6,344 nucleotides of DNA from an uncultured Myxococcales bacterium (GTDB taxonomy: Bacteria > Myxococcota_A > Bradymonadia > UBA7976 > UBA1532), in contig CALBMW010000828.1 in NCBI GenBank assembly GCA_937896275.1, positions 1 to 6,344 on the forward strand. The letters are read 5' to 3'. The position numbers and the translations under genes were made by a program. The notes under the pieces were generated by a model. That model saw only the letters and a program-made list of their open reading frames with translations. It was not told where the DNA came from and searched no databases. How positions within the stretch are numbered: position 1 is the stretch's first letter; every line of letters begins with the position of its first letter. Below, piece after piece: positions 5,721-6,344 of the stretch.

Positions 5721-6344
5721 TCAGTGATGCTCCACGCGCAGCTCGACGGCCGCCACGTCGGGGCCGGACTGCAGCATGGGCAGGGTCAGCGTCGGCGTCC
5801 CGACGCCGTGCTCCGCCGCGAGCCTCACCGGCGTCCCGGGGCGCGTGAACCCTCGCTGCGCGACCCGTTCGGCGAAGGCATCGGCGCGCGCCGCGACCTC
5901 GGGAGACCAGCCAGGCTCGCCCGCGAATCGGCGCAGGGCCTCGAGCGCCGGCACCGGCTGCGCGGCGGCCACGATCCGCAGCTGCTCCGTCGTGCCGCCC
6001 TGGGCGTCGAGCTCCAGCCAGTCGTCGGCGGGCAAGAAGTAGCGCTGCCCGCCGAGCACTCGATTCTCCTGGCCCGGCGCCGGGAACATCATCTGCACTT
6101 GGCCGAGATCATTGTGGTTCAGGACGTAGACGTGGGCGGGGGCGGTCACCTCGAAGCCCACGCGCACGTGATCCCCCGCGCTGAGCTGCGCCCCCTGGCA
6201 GTCGACGACGGGGGCGAAGCCCACGCCCTCCCGGCGCTCGCAGACGAGGTACGCGGTGAGCGCGACCGGCGGCGCGCCCAGCGACGTGCCCGCGGGCGTC
6301 GCGGACGAAGGCCCCTCGCCGGCCGCCACGGTCGCGCAGGACAT
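5721..6344 (-). CDS. DUF4384-domain protein, probable lipoprotein (5' end likely outside the window)
   Basis: This encodes 207 residues to the window edge. The ATG sits on the last three bases, followed by Ser2 and Cys3. M-S-C is an acceptable tail of a lipobox, so the true start is probably upstream with a signal peptide not seen here. Residues 54-132 match the DUF4384 pattern: LSAGD-VRV-F at the start, the HVYVLN strand, an N-D-LGQVQ turn, MMFPAPG, GG-RYFLP, and a TEQLRIVAA strand. A final beta strand runs near residues 197-205. Cys35 and Cys49 may pair. DUF4384 domains commonly occur with caspase-like peptidases or protein kinases, and here the caspase follows after 5 bases. The biochemical role of DUF4384 is not established. 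An accessory or recognition role for the protease is an inference. Confidence 0.85.
   Translation of the reverse strand: MSCATVAAGEGPSSATPAGTSLGAPPVALTAYLVCERREGVGFAPVVDCQGAQLSAGDHVRVGFEVTAPAHVYVLNHNDLGQVQMMFPAPGQENRVLGGQRYFLPADDWLELDAQGGTTEQLRIVAAAQPVPALEALRRFAGEPGWSPEVAARADAFAERVAQRGFTRPGTPVRLAAEHGVGTPTLTLPMLQSGPDVAAVELRVEHH

Larger units (their letters stand above)
3915..6344 (-). other. Three-gene operon: DUF4384 protein, caspase, Cys-rich lipoprotein
   Basis: The three minus-strand genes are separated by only 5 bases (5716-5720) and 1 base (4374), and no terminator or promoter space lies between them. All carry, or probably carry, lipobox signals, so their products should meet in the periplasm or at a membrane face. 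The promoter is not visible and must lie beyond position 6344, possibly with further genes. Weak or absent ribosome binding sites at both internal junctions suggest re-initiation by ribosomes finishing the upstream gene, which would keep the products in fixed ratio. Confidence 0.8.

Noticed and set aside
4228..5727. 499-residue plus-strand frame opposite the caspase gene
   Set aside because: The minus strand here has conserved caspase motifs with both catalytic residues in the right order. The antisense product has no recognisable domain.

Overview
This is a GC-rich window (about 70% by eye) from a Gram-negative bacterium. Most of its proteins look exported, with lipobox signal peptides, cysteine-rich segments, and a caspase beside a DUF4384 protein. 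That combination suggests Myxococcota or a related former deltaproteobacterial group. This is inference from style, as no marker gene is present.

Layout: one very long gene occupies positions 2-3859 on the + strand and runs off the left edge. It encodes at least 1285 residues. In order these are a carboxypeptidase-regulatory-like beta-sandwich, a second Ig-like beta domain, about 500 residues of pentapeptide repeats broken by cysteine-containing inserts, and about 21 leucine-rich (receptor-L-like) units of 22-30 residues. It ends in a cysteine-bearing cap. A 55-base gap follows, filled largely by a GC-rich hairpin, and then a convergent minus-strand operon.

Read in its own direction, that operon has three genes. 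The first is a DUF4384 protein (6344-5721), probably a lipoprotein cut by the right edge. The second is a lipoprotein caspase-family (C14) peptidase with an intact His/Cys dyad, an EF-hand-like loop and a C-terminal two-helix membrane hairpin (5715-4375). The third is a small cysteine-rich lipoprotein of unknown family (4373-3915). The gaps are 5 and 1 bases, so the genes are almost certainly co-transcribed and probably translationally coupled.

The minus-strand products look like an envelope module: a lipid-anchored protease facing the periplasm, a DUF4384 accessory protein and a disulfide-rich partner. Whether the convergent repeat protein belongs to the same system cannot be told from this window. 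No RNA genes, mobile elements, CRISPR arrays or origins were seen.
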